Assembly (NCBI GenBank): GCA_002989075.1 | Contig: PSQN01000016.1 | Location: 3,364,336 to 3,428,335 of the forward strand | Source of the DNA: Arthonia radiata | Lineage: Eukaryota; Ascomycota; Arthoniomycetes; Arthoniales; Arthoniaceae | Direction: 5' to 3' | DNA length: 64,000 nt | Part shown: in pieces, positions 50,827 through 62,684 of the stretch | How the letters are laid out: the number at the start of each line of letters is the position of its first letter | Position numbering within the stretch: the stretch's first letter is position 1 | Position numbers and translations under genes: made by a program | Notes under the pieces: model-generated | Seen by the model: only the letters and a program-made list of their open reading frames with translations | Told to the model about the DNA's origin: nothing | The model's database searches: none

Positions 50827-52026
50827 TCAGGTGCGCCGAGCTTGGGGTACGAAGAGACTGCTGGCGACCCGAAGACGGTGTCGCACTCAGGTTGAGAGGT
50901 ACTTATGCGCGTCGTAGGTGGGGTAGCGGCAGAGTCTGTGGCTGTACTTGAGGGGGCACGGTGACTTGCACGACGGTACCATCTTTTCGAACCCCGTAGC
51001 CTATCACTGCAGGCATTGTAGATCTTGCTTGAAAATTTCGACACAGATTCGCTTCGACTTGGAGATGCAAATGACTCCGCGACCCGATGAGTTTCAGCCG
51101 ACGCGATTCGCGATGCTCAAACAATCGCTCCGAAGGCGCGGTCGTTACTGCGGTGCCTCGGGGGTTATTCGCTGCAATGGCAACACTCGAGAGAGGAATA
51201 TGGTTACAAAAACCGGAGCTACGGACTGTGGACGTAGAAGAAATTGGTCATCAGCTTTTGAGAAGTGTGATATTAACTCGATTTCACGCTATTTGCGTTT
51301 TGCCTCGCTAGTTCAAATGCTTGGCATCACAAAAGGTAATGACGAAGTTTCACGAGGAAGTCAAGACTGAATGTTCTCCGAACGGCGCAGCTCAAGTCAG
51401 CGACCAATTTTATTCCTGAAAACTTCTAGATCTCTTCGCTGAGCTCATGCGCTTGAGGTGTGGCCCGGATTTCGTACAACTCTGTCAGATCTAATAGAGG
51501 TCGAAAATCACTTAAGCACGTGAACAGATGCGTAGCTGACAGCCTGATTGGGATATGAAGAATGTGCAGTAGGCATTACTTCTCGTAAGTTGATGGCGGG
51601 TCTGGTTGAAAACGCACAATAGCTGGAGCGACGAACGGGCACGATCTTGCACAATCCGTCGGAAGAACGTTCGCTCGTATGGCGACCAAAGGGGTTGAAG
51701 AGACTCATCAGAGATTCTGCGACAGAGCTTGTTGACTTACCATTGCTGGAACTCCAGTAACGCCACGAGATGCAAAGGGGCTACTTATTGAGACACGTAC
51801 CTTATGCTCGGAATTGCTCGGCGCTGTTCGCATAGATGCTGTTTCGAATCAAGCCGACAATTCTTGAAATTGCTCTGTCTGGAATAAGTACAGGCTAGAT
51901 GCTTGGATGTCATTGATCGGGACGCTACGCACTGAGCAAAGCACACTCTACTGTCTCCTCATCGATGCGGCGCTTGTTCCTTCGGAATTCGAACGCGGTA
52001 CCCTGCAGACAGCTCCTAAGGATGAC
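50827..52026. other. intergenic, nothing recognised
   Basis: About 1.2 kb. A plus-strand frame at 50948-51370 contains HCRHCRSC but no other family element. Nothing else is recognised before the 3' end of the RBM25-like gene. Confidence 0.4.
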
Positions 52027-54566
52027 CTATTCAGCGATGCCACGTGCCTCGGATTCCGATAAGAAAACCAGCATGCGCCAAAGCTTTCTCACAAAGTCCT
52101 TGGCTTCATCACCCAGCGCCTAGAATACGTGTCAGCTTCACTTTATACGACAGCCGGGCGTCGGAAAACTTGCCGGTGTTACTTTGTCTGCCACATGCTC
52201 AGGTCGGTCTCGTTTCTTGATTGCATCGATGACCGTATCAACTTGACGCTCTTCCATGACCCCGAGAGTTTCGACGACCTTCTTTTCAACAAACTCACGC
52301 AGCTGCGACACAACATCGGCGTTAACATGTTCCCACTTGATGCTCCAAGCCCAAAGACCACGACGATCGCTGGGAATCTCTTTCGCGAGTTGGTGCGCCT
52401 TCTGTAGCCGCTCCTCAGCTGACAGACCTGAGTTCTTCGAGAAGTCTTCGGCCATAGGCATGAGCTGTCGATTGCCTTTCTCGCGACGAGCCACATCATC
52501 CTCATCTTCGAGCAGCCCTTCAAGCGCAGCCATGCTACGACGCGGCACCTCTTCTACAGTCTGCTGCTCGCGCTTTGCGGAGCTTCCGAGGCCCATCTTG
52601 AACTTCATGGGCTCTCGAGTGGGCCTTCTTTGCAGCTGCGACTCGAGCTCTTTAGCCTGTTCAGCCAAAAACTCATCGGCAACACCAGCTTCTTTGTTGC
52701 GACGCTCTTGCTCAAGCTGTCTTTCTCGCTCTTCGAGATTTCGATCGCGCTCATCGATGGCAGCCTCCTTTGAGCGGAACTCTGCGCGGCGGCGAAGCCA
52801 CTCTATGCGATTGCTGTAGTATAGCTTCTCTCGGTCAAGAGCTGCCTGGTCGTCATCGAACGCACGGTTTGTCTGGCGGGCTGCGCGCTTTTCGCGTTGT
52901 GTTCGCGCTGCCTCATCCGCCTCATACTCCCGCTCTCGCTCGATGGCCGCCGTGCGAGATCGCTCTCGATTGATCCACTTGCGCTCTTGGTCGAGGAACA
53001 TCTTCTCCAGCTCGTTGTTGTGCTTAGCGTTGCGTCGTCGCTCGAGCTCCTCGTCGGACGCGTCGCTTTCCTCTTCCTCCCGGCTCAGACCAGTGACACC
53101 GTTCATCGTGGTGCCGTTTACAAAAGCCACGCCTCTCTGGTAGTCCTTTGGGATCTGTACCCCGGTGGAACCGCGCGGGCCTGTGGGAGCTGTATGCTGT
53201 CCGCGAGGACCCAATGGAATGTTGTTCGCGTTGCCCCCCACGGTAGGGGTAGCGTTACGCGCTCGCTCGCGTGCTTCTTCGGCCTCCTCTTGCTTCAGGC
53301 GTTCAAGGTCACGCTGATGGCTGCGATCTCGGAAGGCCGCGATCTCCTTGGTGACTGTCTCACGCATCTCGGACGGGATGTCGGAAAGCTCATCCTCGAC
53401 AGTCAGTGGGATCTCGACAACCTGGCCAGTCTTCTCGTTCTTTACGGTTTCAGCTTTGATTGGCAGCCCGTCTTGGGCTGCGGTGTCGATGTGATCGAAG
53501 ATTTCGGACTGGGGATTAGCAATATTTCGGAGCGTCTGCTCAAGATCCTGTTTGGCTCCATCAACATGAAACTGACGCGACTCAGCGTCGGCTTCACTCT
53601 TCTGCTCTTTGCTGCCTTTCCAGTCATTGATATATCTCTGTGACGCGTCATCGATGATTACGCGCAACTCGTCCATTTTGACTGGTTGCTCCCCAACGGT
53701 GTCTACTGTGAATAGCATTGCATCACCATGATCGTCGTCTTCCTCCTTCTTCACTTTTGAATCGCGGCTCGCCTCATTTCCAGGTTCAGCTTTCACGTCC
53801 TTTATCATTGCATCCTCTTCGGTCTTGACACGGTTGGCCCTCGATTGTAATTCCTGAGGCTGATCTTTGGATTTGATCTGCACATCACTAAGCACTTCAA
53901 CAGCAACGGCCAAAGAATCTGCGCTGTCATACTCAGCGAAACCAAATGAACAAGGTTTCTCAGTGGCGTCGAATGCGCGAAGGAATTTTCTTAGCCCTCC
54001 GCCAGCGCTGAGAATATCCTCAAGGTCCGCGTCGGAGCCGAATGCGTCAGTGATGTTTCCGATGAAGAGTGTGCGGGCGATCTCTTCCCTAGTTTGCGGC
54101 TTCAGTGTCACGTCTCTCACATCTCTGTCACGGTTCTGATTACCACGACTGTCGTAGCCCACGCCGCCCATGCCGCGGCGGTTGCTTATAGGTTCTGCAT
54201 TTCCACCTCTTCGGTCGTGGCCAGCAGCCGCCGGTGTGCTTGGTTTGTTGTCTTGTCCGGACATGCCCAGGCGAATAACAGGCGCAGAGAAGTTGAATCC
54301 GGGCATGCTTGTTCGAGGGTCGAAGTTTTGTGGTAGGCCGCCCTGATTCTGCTGTGGTTGTTGCACGCCGGGGGCTCCTGAAGTACCAGGCGCGGGCAAG
54401 CCAGGAGGAGGCTCCATACCTGGCGGTGGCGCAGACTGATGCGGGAAACCGCCATAGCCCGGAGGTTGATTGTATTGGCCTGGGGGTCCTGAAACGAGGT
54501 TAATGGATGCGGAGAAGTGAAGCGCAGGCTCAGGTGCAATGGCTCACCTTGGTATTGGTAGGACAT
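52027..54566 (-). CDS. RBM25-like splicing factor (RRM plus PWI)
   Basis: Three exons: 54548-54566 (19 nt), 52183-54488 and 52027-52119, introns 59 and 63 nt, total 805 aa in phase. The N-terminus is Pro/Gly/Gln-rich. An RRM lies at about 145-220 (RNP2 TLFIGNI, RNP1-like CSFGFAEYD). A long Arg/Glu/Asp-rich, coiled region (about 480-660) is followed by a C-terminal PWI domain, split by the last intron: LWAWSIKWEHVNADVVSQLREF ... then ALGDEAKDFVRKLWRMLVF. RBM25/Snu71 proteins act with U1 snRNP in 5' splice-site choice in the nucleus. The 19-nt first exon explains why the ATG at 54566 is separated from the main frame. Confidence 0.92.
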
Positions 54567-54814
54567 CGTGTCAACGAGCTACCCTAGAGATGAATCAGTG
54601 ACTCAGCGTGCTCTGACGCTAAGTCAACTAACTTACGACTGTGTATGAAGAAAAAGATCATGAACTCGTCAAGCTCAAGAGATTGGGTCGAGTGGTCCGT
54701 GCATTGCCAAGACAATGTTTGCCCTAGACGACGCTCCCCATTCATGAGTTGCACGAATTCGCTATCGTCTTGCAATCTGCGAGCGCGAGCACGTCTAGTG
54801 CATTGGGGGTCGAC
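54567..54814. promoter_or_regulatory. short bidirectional promoter
   Basis: Only 248 bases separate the divergent RBM25-like and bS21m start codons, so both must be transcribed from this interval or from overlapping leaders. No specific binding motif is identified. Confidence 0.5.
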
Positions 54815-55690
54815 ATGGAGATTTCAAGAGCGACAACATTGTTCCTGCGGCAAGCAACGTTTCCCATGTGCGCACCTCCTATCGCACGAACCCCTCCCGT
54901 ACTTCAGCACTCTCGCTTAAGCAGCTACACATATTCACACGGGTTTCGGCGAATCATGACGACCCTATCATCACATCAGGCCGGTATAGCGACGGCGGAG
55001 AAAGAGCCAAAAGAACCCCCGCAGCCCTCGCAGCCAGAAGACAACCATGATGCATCTCGAATGCGGCGATCTTTGCAAAGCAATGCAGAAGGTCAAAACA
55101 CAGATCAAGCCGCCGAAGAGCACAATCTACAACGTTTAAATAATTTCATGAAAGAGTTGGGGAGTGATCAAGTCCGCGAGCAAGGAAGTAGCACATCCCA
55201 ACCTCGCCGCGCACGGGATTTTAGGCCGCAGAAAATTGGCGAACGGGCGAAAACCTCCGAGCGCGGTGAACATCAACCGCAGCGAAGCTCTCCAAAAGAA
55301 TTCAACATTGGTCGAATGAATCAGCCAGGCGTTGCGAAGCATAACCCTCGAGCGCTAGACTTTCAAAACCAATTCGAACCCAATCAGCAAGCAAGGCCCA
55401 GGGCGATCCACGTGCCGGCGGACGTCGCACCGCCGCCTTTTCGCGTAGGACCCAGCTTGGGCCGGACGATCCCGATGCAGGGCACTAGGGACTTGGCGTA
55501 CGCGTTCAAGAGGTTGGAGATGCAATGTGGGCGCAACCGAATACGGCAGGATTTCGCAGCGCAGCGGTTTCATGAGCGGCCGGGTTTAAAAAGGAAGAGA
55601 CTGCATAGTGAACGATGGAGGCGGCGATTCAAGGCGAATTTTCAAGCCGTGTGCAGGCGCGTGGAGGATCTGAGGAGGAAGGGGTGGTGA
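54815..55690 (+). CDS. MRP21: mitochondrial ribosomal protein bS21m
   Basis: 291 aa. The first 48 residues are rich in Arg, Ser and hydrophobics with almost no acids (MEISRATTLFLRQATFPM...), a typical mitochondrial presequence. The middle is polar and disordered. The C-terminal 70 residues are an S21 domain: RDLAYAFKRLEMQCGRNRIRQD, QRFHERPGLKRKRLHSERWRRRF and a Gly-Trp end. The protein belongs to the small subunit of the mitochondrial ribosome. The start at 54815 keeps the presequence; the later ATG at 54956 would remove it. The N-terminal extension is longer than bacterial S21 but usual in fungi. Confidence 0.88.
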   Translation: MEISRATTLFLRQATFPMCAPPIARTPPVLQHSRLSSYTYSHGFRRIMTTLSSHQAGIATAEKEPKEPPQPSQPEDNHDASRMRRSLQSNAEGQNTDQAAEEHNLQRLNNFMKELGSDQVREQGSSTSQPRRARDFRPQKIGERAKTSERGEHQPQRSSPKEFNIGRMNQPGVAKHNPRALDFQNQFEPNQQARPRAIHVPADVAPPPFRVGPSLGRTIPMQGTRDLAYAFKRLEMQCGRNRIRQDFAAQRFHERPGLKRKRLHSERWRRRFKANFQAVCRRVEDLRRKGW

Positions 55691-56250
55691 TGCGGCTGCC
55701 GGGTGGATTTGGCAAGTCTGGTATTGCATCAACAGGGCGACGGGGCTGGTACAGTGTATGTAGCCCTCGCATAGCACTTGAGACTACTGATTTTGTACAG
55801 ATGCTGTAATGCTACATCCAAACAGCCGAAGCATTTTCTTCGAGCCACATACCGACACGACCTCTTCTACGTCGCGGGGCAGGTGGGCGACGAGCGCCAT
55901 CCTTACTCATTAGGATTATGGCTCTACAACAGCGCCGTGGCATTATCGCTCCCGCACTCGTGCTTGCATTTTGCCAATGGCCGATAAGCTGACATGACTC
56001 GCGTGCTGATCGTGATGGTGGAGAAACCTCACAGCGCGGGCGGGATTGACCCGAAAGAATGTTGAGATATCAGTGGAGAGATGGAGGCCTTGGAAATTCC
56101 GAGATATACCTGGACATTGCTTTTACGCACGTATGAGAGCTTGCATCGACCGTAGAGTATAAGGCCGCCAAGCACTCACCCTCCTGAGCGAAGATCAACA
56201 AGCCAAGAGTACAAAGCATACTTTTAGCGTCATAGGCATTCAAGTCCACC
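55691..56250. other. intergenic, nothing recognised
   Basis: About 560 bases, 3' flank of bS21m and promoter of the enolase-superfamily gene. No feature recognised. Confidence 0.5.
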
Positions 56251-57735
56251 ATGGCTATTACCAATGGCACTCAAGCCTACCAAAACCTTCACCTTCCTTC
56301 TGATCCCATCATTACCAGCTTCGAGACGAAAGATGTCCGCTTTCCAGTAAGTCCAATAGCTTGGCGAGCAATCCCCATCCACTATCATCAATGACCTTCA
56401 TTCATTTCACGACCTTGACGACGTGTTTTCCAGACATCACTTGACAAAACCGGCTCCGATGCCATGAACGCTGCCGGTGACTACTCTGCCGCTTACTGCA
56501 TCCTGCATACCTCGTCGCCTGCCCACGCCGGCCACGGTATGACTTTCACCATCGGCCGCGGTAACGACCTCGTCATTCACGCCATCCCTTACTTCGCCAA
56601 ACGCCTGATCAATAAGCCGGTCTCTGCGCTCGTCGCTAATTTTGGCGACACATGGAACACCCTTGTAAGTGACAGCCAGATGCGCTGGGTGGGGCCGGAA
56701 AAGGGCGTCACGCACCTTGCTGTTGGCGCTGTCGTGAACGCAGTCTGGGATCTGTGGGCAAAGGTGCTAGATATGCCTGTATGGAAGGTGGTGAGCCGAA
56801 TGACGCCAGAAGAAGTTGTGCGATGCGTGCCGTTTCGTTATATTGAGGATGCTGTCACGCCGGCTGAGGCCGTGAAGATCTTGCGGGCTTCCGAAAAGGG
56901 AAAGACAGATCGGCTGAAAGAGGCGGAGGATAGCCAAGCAGTGCCAGCGTACACGACGAGTGCAGGCTGGCTTGGATACGAAAAGGGGAAGATGAAAGCT
57001 CTCCTGCAGCAGGCAGAGCAACAGGGCTACCGGCATTTCAAGATGAAGGTCGGCGGCTCGCTGGAAGATGATCGTGAGAGGCTTTCAATTACGAGAGAGG
57101 TGATTGGATACGACAAGGGGAATGTGCTCATGGTGGATGCCAATCAAGTCTGGGGTGTGCCGCAGGCAATTGAGAATATGAAGAGCTTGGCAGAATTCAA
57201 GCCGTGGTTCATCGAGGAGCCAACAAGTCCGGACGATGTGTTAGGACACGCTGCGGTGCGAAAAGCCTTGAGGCCCTTTGGTGTTGGTGTGGCGACTGGT
57301 GAGATGTGCCAAAACCGCATGATGTTCAAGCAATTGTTACAAGCGGAGGCGATTGATGTGTGTCAAGTGGATGCGTGTCGCATGGGAGGTCTGAACGAAG
57401 TCTTGGCGGTGCTGCTCATGGCAAAGAAGTTTGGTGTTTCAATCGTGCCTCATAGCGGAGGTGTCGGACTACCTGAGTACACCCAACACGTCAGCACCAT
57501 TGACTATGTTGTTGTCAGTGGGAAGAAGAGTCTGCTGGAGTATGTTGACAGCCTGCATGAGCACTTCTTGCACCCGAGCCGAGTGCAACAGGGCAACTAC
57601 GTGACACCCCAAGAGTGCGGGTACAGCGTGGAGATGAAGCCTGAGAGCATGCGTAAATACGAATTTCCAGGCGAAAAGGGTGTCAGCTGGTGGCAGACAG
57701 AGGAGGCCAGGCCTATACTAGAAAACGACCTGTGA
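56251..57735 (+). CDS. L-fuconate dehydratase-like enolase-superfamily enzyme
   Basis: Two exons, 56251-56346 and 56434-57735, with an 87-nt intron; 465 aa in phase. The junction restores FETKDVRFPTSLDKTGSDAMNAAGDYSAAY, the N-terminal capping domain start of L-fuconate dehydratases (ENOSF1-type). The TIM-barrel residues appear in order: the K-x-K motif (HFKMKVGG), a metal Asp (VDANQVW), Glu (EEPTSPDD), and His (IVPHSGGVG). The enzyme would remove water from sugar acids such as L-fuconate in the cytosol. Exact substrate is uncertain. Start in CACCATGG context. Confidence 0.9.
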
Positions 57736-57785
57736 TGCGAAGATTCTAAAGCGGATGAAGTCATAGAACCTCGAGCAATGGCCGG

Positions 57786-58793
57786 CTACAAGTCTGTCAT
57801 TCGTACCAACAACTCTTTTGCCTCAGCTCTCCATCTTGCTTCATCTTGGGAGCGGTCGGTCGGCTTTGTGAGAACATCTGCGAGCCACAGTCGTGTCTCT
57901 CCTTGAATTTTCTGTAGTTCGGGATGTCGGTCGTAGGGTGGAACCCTGATGACTTCGTCAATTCTCTCGATGATAGGCTTGATGTCGGACGCGTTGGTGT
58001 TGCACATGTGGTTTATTCCAAGCCGAGCTTCGTCTTCTGAGTACTCGTACGTACCATGTAGCTCTGCAAGGGCCTTGGCGCGGTCTTGAACACGACCTTG
58101 TATCTGGAAAATCCATAACGAGAACAAGATAGGATAAAACTCCAGCGCAGAAACTGGTTCCTTACATTGTTCATATGACCGACTCTTAGAATTGGTGTGT
58201 TTAGCAGAGCAGGCTTGGGGATGAGACTTTCTTCTAGGGTATTGCAGAATGAGTCGATCATAAAAAGTTTTGGCGTCCTCAAATCCCTTTTCGGTCGCAA
58301 TCGATCTAGCGTCAGCCGATCCAGACCGCTCATTAAGATTGTCAAGCACATGGGCGTGCCAGCTGTCAGCCTCGGCCCGTCGCAGAAGCACTTCAGCACC
58401 GACACCCCAAAGGTTCTGCTTACGTAGATCAATGTGCGAACCTGCAGGATAGATGCCTGGAGGCTCGAAACGAAGAAGCATACTGAAGATCCTACTAGCT
58501 CGATTATACGCACATTCTTGCAAACATCTGTGAAGTGCGGTGTTCAAGGCAGTGAAATGCTGATATTTTAAATTTGCGTGCTTCGCGGGCTGATGGGCTG
58601 AGTGCGCGGAGCGGCCAGAGATCGCTGCGGGTCTCCGTGCACATGTTGCCTCACGCGGTATTTCATGGTCGCCAGTTTCAGTCTCAGCGGTGTCGGCCTC
58701 TATTGACGCCAACCCCTCATCGTGGTCGGGGCGCTTGCGCTTTACACCTTTCCACGACCTCTGCTTGAGAGGAGGCTCAAAGACGAGCGACAT
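57786..58793 (-). CDS. RRN11: Rrn11-like RNA polymerase I initiation factor
   Basis: 335 aa, single exon. The basic N-terminus (PPLKQRSWKGVKRKR) is followed by a polar stretch. The conserved region then begins at LKYQHFTALNTALHRCLQECAYNRASRIFSMLLRF and continues with NLWGVGAEVLLRRAEAD and ALEFYPILFSLWIFQIQ. These elements match my memory of fungal Rrn11 (TAF-like subunit of the Pol I core factor), which acts in nucleolar rDNA transcription. The start is the ATG at 58793; the one codon upstream is not ATG. It converges with the enolase-superfamily gene with about 50 bases between stops. Confidence 0.8.
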   Translation of the reverse strand: MSLVFEPPLKQRSWKGVKRKRPDHDEGLASIEADTAETETGDHEIPREATCARRPAAISGRSAHSAHQPAKHANLKYQHFTALNTALHRCLQECAYNRASRIFSMLLRFEPPGIYPAGSHIDLRKQNLWGVGAEVLLRRAEADSWHAHVLDNLNERSGSADARSIATEKGFEDAKTFYDRLILQYPRRKSHPQACSAKHTNSKSRSYEQCKEPVSALEFYPILFSLWIFQIQGRVQDRAKALAELHGTYEYSEDEARLGINHMCNTNASDIKPIIERIDEVIRVPPYDRHPELQKIQGETRLWLADVLTKPTDRSQDEARWRAEAKELLVRMTDL

Positions 58794-59385
58794 CAAATCG
58801 TAATCGTCTAGGAACCCCTTTGTTGTTGATCCTAATTTGCTATCGATTTGCCTGGCGGAGAAGCCTTCGAATACTCTTTGTTTGCTGGATCAAGCAATTG
58901 GACCTTGAAAACAAACCACCAAAGTTTCTGAGTTGGCATCGAGAAAGGCTTTCGAACTTCTCTGGATGAGATTCCAAAGACCGTGTCTGGCTGTTTGACC
59001 AAACAAACAAATTGAGCAGCGTGTTGGGGAGATTCCTGTGTTCGTACTGGAGCCATCAGGGCGTCACGGTGGGAGTGAGTGAGGTTGATATGCTAGCGCA
59101 TGCCGCCAAGCTTCTCGGCGTTTAGGTAACCCCGTTGCGGTGTCGCTTACGTTCGAAACGAGCCTCAACCACCATCTCGTCGCCCTCCTCTTCTATCACC
59201 TAGAGCTATCCATCTCCATCCTGCTGCTCCGCGCTCACCACGATCTCTCACACCCTCGCTCGTACAGTCTGCACTACGAGCATCCATAGCTCACGAACTT
59301 CACCCTTGCTGGAACAGCCTGGCGTGTGCACTCCATGTCACCCCATCATTCTGACGTTCTTTTGTGACCTACTTACACCGCCCGT
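58794..59385. other. divergent promoter of RRN11 and RING gene
   Basis: About 590 bases with no gene. The half next to the RING gene is CT-rich leader. Confidence 0.5.
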
Positions 59386-61845
59386 ATGGGGCAATCTTCT
59401 TCACGCCCGCGACAATCGACGGCGGATCAACAGCAGAGTCAACCGCAATCACGACGTCGACTGCGTACTCGTCACCCACGACCCAGTTCTTTCTTTGAAG
59501 GCTCCTCACGAGGCCGCATCACCACCCAAGACGCTGGCGACGCCCCCACCATCCTCAATGCCGATGTAAACAATTCTCATCCGTCAGCCGCCCGATCCAG
59601 GAGCACTCATCTCTTCAGCCGACCACGTCCACAAGAACAGCAAGCACGCTCTGTCTCCCCTCCCTCAAGAACACCCTCTGCTCTACGCCGCCGTGGTACA
59701 GCACGTCGAATCCCAACAAGTCGGCCATCTACCTTTGCTCGGCGGGTTTTTACCCGTCGTCGCACCACGCAAGAAGAGGACAATGCGTCCGGAACAGTCG
59801 CTCAATCATGGAGCGTTGAGCCTCGGGACTCGCTCGACATGGCCCATGCTGCACGGGATCGCAGCCACTCCCGCCTACCCGATATCCCTCAGGATCCTTT
59901 CGATGTCGATGTGAGCTCACCCCGAGCTCCGTCTCAACCTGAAAATGTGCCATTGTTCAACGACGCCAGCAGTGCGCAAGAATTACGGCCAAGCTCAAGT
60001 CTGGCAACCCGGTTGTCAGCGCTGACACCCGCAAGAGAGTTCAGCAGATTTACGTCTACAATACGACGTCGTCACGCACGTCGTTCATCTCCAGGCGAGC
60101 AAAATGCCGCAATGTTGCAACGGCTATTGTCGGTGGCGGCGGCGGCTACCGCGGCTTCTCTGATGGGTGGCAACCCAGAGGCCGCTGTCAATGACTTGCG
60201 CCGCACTGCTGTGGCTGTTGACGGCGAGGACGGATCCTTTGACAACTTCTTGCAGGCGCTCAGGAATGGTCGATTGGCATCTCATCTCGGCCGAAACAGC
60301 GGCAACAACTCTGCCATTGGCGACGCTGAGAATGCCGACGCCAACGCGTCTAACCCGAACTCGCTGGATTTTTTCCGTATGTTCCGATTCGGACCTAGTC
60401 AACAGACTGGCGCGAGAAGCTCGGCTCCAGCAGCTTCCAGCGGTAACCAAGGTCATCAGAACGATGTCGACGACACTGGCAACACGGGTGCAAACAACCG
60501 TGGCATTGAAGAACCGACTGAGCTCGAAGCGCGCACAGTCTCGATACTAATAGTCGGCATACGCTCACTGAACCAAGACGCAGACTCACAAGTAGGCTCA
60601 GACGCAGCTGATGGTATGCCATCGTTCATCGACGCCCTGACAAACCTTAACACCACCATCAATGTTGGGTTGCAAGACACTGGGTCGGGTTTACCAGTGG
60701 GATCTCCACGAAATGGCCTCGGTCTCTCGGCTTTCACCCGGGCCAGGAGAGCGTCCATGGGGGGTATGTTTGCCGGACGAGATAGGACACGTCGTGCACG
60801 TCTCTCAAACACTGGAAGACCTCTTTCTGAGATTGGACCGCCTGCGCCAATAATGCCAGATCTGATCGAGAGCCCTACGCTACCAAGATCCATCGACGAG
60901 CAAATGGCAGATGACAGCCCTGCACCAATTGGAGACGACATCCTAGTAGAGCACTCAACTACAGAACAAGACCAGCCATCGCCACTTGTAACACCCACTG
61001 GTGTACCGCCAAGTCCGGTGTCGAGCCGGTTTCGATTCCGTGACAGCTGGCGCGACAGCTGGAGACACAGTTGGCGGGATAGTTGGCCATCATCGCGGGG
61101 CGCTAACCGACGATCGATGATTGACGACTTGCCCGAGGACGATGGCGCGCGAACGCTCCCTCGGTGGTCACGCAGGCGTAGTCATTCCGAGGCCATGCGG
61201 TTCGGATCAGGCTCATCTCGTCGCAACGGCGTCGTAGAGCCTGATCACATCTCTCCCGACGGTGAATCAAATCGTAGCTGGATCATCTATGTTCTTGGTG
61301 GCAGCTACCCTGAGAATCACCCCATCCTCACCACACCGAGTTTGTTTACTGAAAACCCGACATATGAGGACATGCTACTTTTGTCATCATTACTTGGACC
61401 AGCAAAGCCGCCAGTCGCTCAGCAGCAAGATGTAGATTCATCTGGCGGCTTGTTCAGGATTCACAGCGTGGATGACGGCCTCGTCGCGCGTGCTGTTCAT
61501 GAAGATGGCGATGACGGTTTCATCGAGAACATCGCCATCGACCCAGCGCAGAATTGTCAAATATGTCTTTCGACATACAGCAGAGGAGAGGTGACAAGGC
61601 GATTGAGAGATTGCAAGCATATGTTCCACAGAGAATGTGTCGACGAGGTAGGTACCACGACGTGAACGACCGAGAAAGCATGCTAAACTGAATAGTGGCT
61701 GACCACCGGCCGCAATTCGTGTCCGCTGTGTCGGATGCGAGGGGTCTTTGAGAAGACACCTCCACCCGATCCTAATGTCCACATGCCAGGCGATCCTGGC
61801 TCGTCGCGAGGAGCTGCCGCCGCCGCCGCAGCCAATGAGGGATGA
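59386..61845 (+). CDS. large RING-H2 E3 ubiquitin ligase
   Basis: Two exons, 59386-61647 and 61696-61845, 48-nt intron inside the RING; 803 aa in phase. The joined C-terminus is CQICLSTYSRGEVTRRLRDC, KHMFHREC, VDEWLTTGRNSCPLCR (about 724-770), a complete C3H2C3 RING-H2. The N-terminal 700 residues are Arg/Ser-rich and mostly disordered. There is a short Ser-Trp-Arg repeat (RDSWRDSWRHSWRDSW) near 550 and a folded-looking stretch just before it includes GGSYPENHPILTTPSLF. The N-terminus MGQSSS fits a myristoylation signal (inference), suggesting membrane-linked ubiquitination. It ends in an Ala run. Confidence 0.9.
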
Positions 61846-62684
61846 TCGAACTTACCCAGCGCAGATTGCTCATCTGATGCGGGCTGGTGATGTTGATGCA
61901 GTAATGATTTCCACTTCCACCCACTGTATGATCACTTTTCAGCGGAGAGCACGGCCGGGGCCCCTTATTCTTGTCTGACACCCCCAGCATACTTTGCATT
62001 CGTTCTATGACATGTCTGAATTACGTTGAGCCGTGAAAATGGAGGGTTAACGACTTGCGATGAGTTACGGCCGTTGCGGATGGGCTGGGCAATGCACGGC
62101 GTTGAAAGCGTTTGAACGGTTACGTTACTGGGTTCGGATGGATGATTTGAGCACATGATTACTTGTGCAAATTTGCTCGACACTGTATGAGCGAGCAGGT
62201 CCCCCCACGAAGGAGTCATAGATAGTCTCTTGCAGGGGGGAGAGGTTGAACGGATGGCGAGTTCATTCATGAGCCATGGCATAGCGAAGATTTCGTAGGC
62301 TTCAGGCGAGGTAAAGAATTGGCTCGACTGTCAATCGAGTTATCGAGTCCCTTTCAAAGTCTCGGCTCGGGTCTAGAAGAATAAGCTTTCGCGCTTTGCT
62401 CCAGGTACATCAATGCGCCGCTTGTATTGCAGTAGGGTGTCTTTGATTGAAAAGGAATTCATCCTCATTCGCAGACGTGCCACGCGTGCCTAACGAGATC
62501 CAGAGATCTGCGATGACGTCAATTTTCTGAACGTACTACAACGTGCAAGTCAAGCGCCTCGAAGACATCATAAGAAGTCAATATCACCACTTTCCCCCCC
62601 ACCCTAATTTCCTCTGTGGACGGGCGCATCACGCAAATTCCTGAGCTAATCGCAAAATCACTCCAACTGTCAATTGAGACCTTC
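61846..62684. other. intergenic, nothing recognised
   Basis: About 840 bases between the RING gene and RAD4. Short frames only. No RNA or repeat recognised. Confidence 0.5.
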
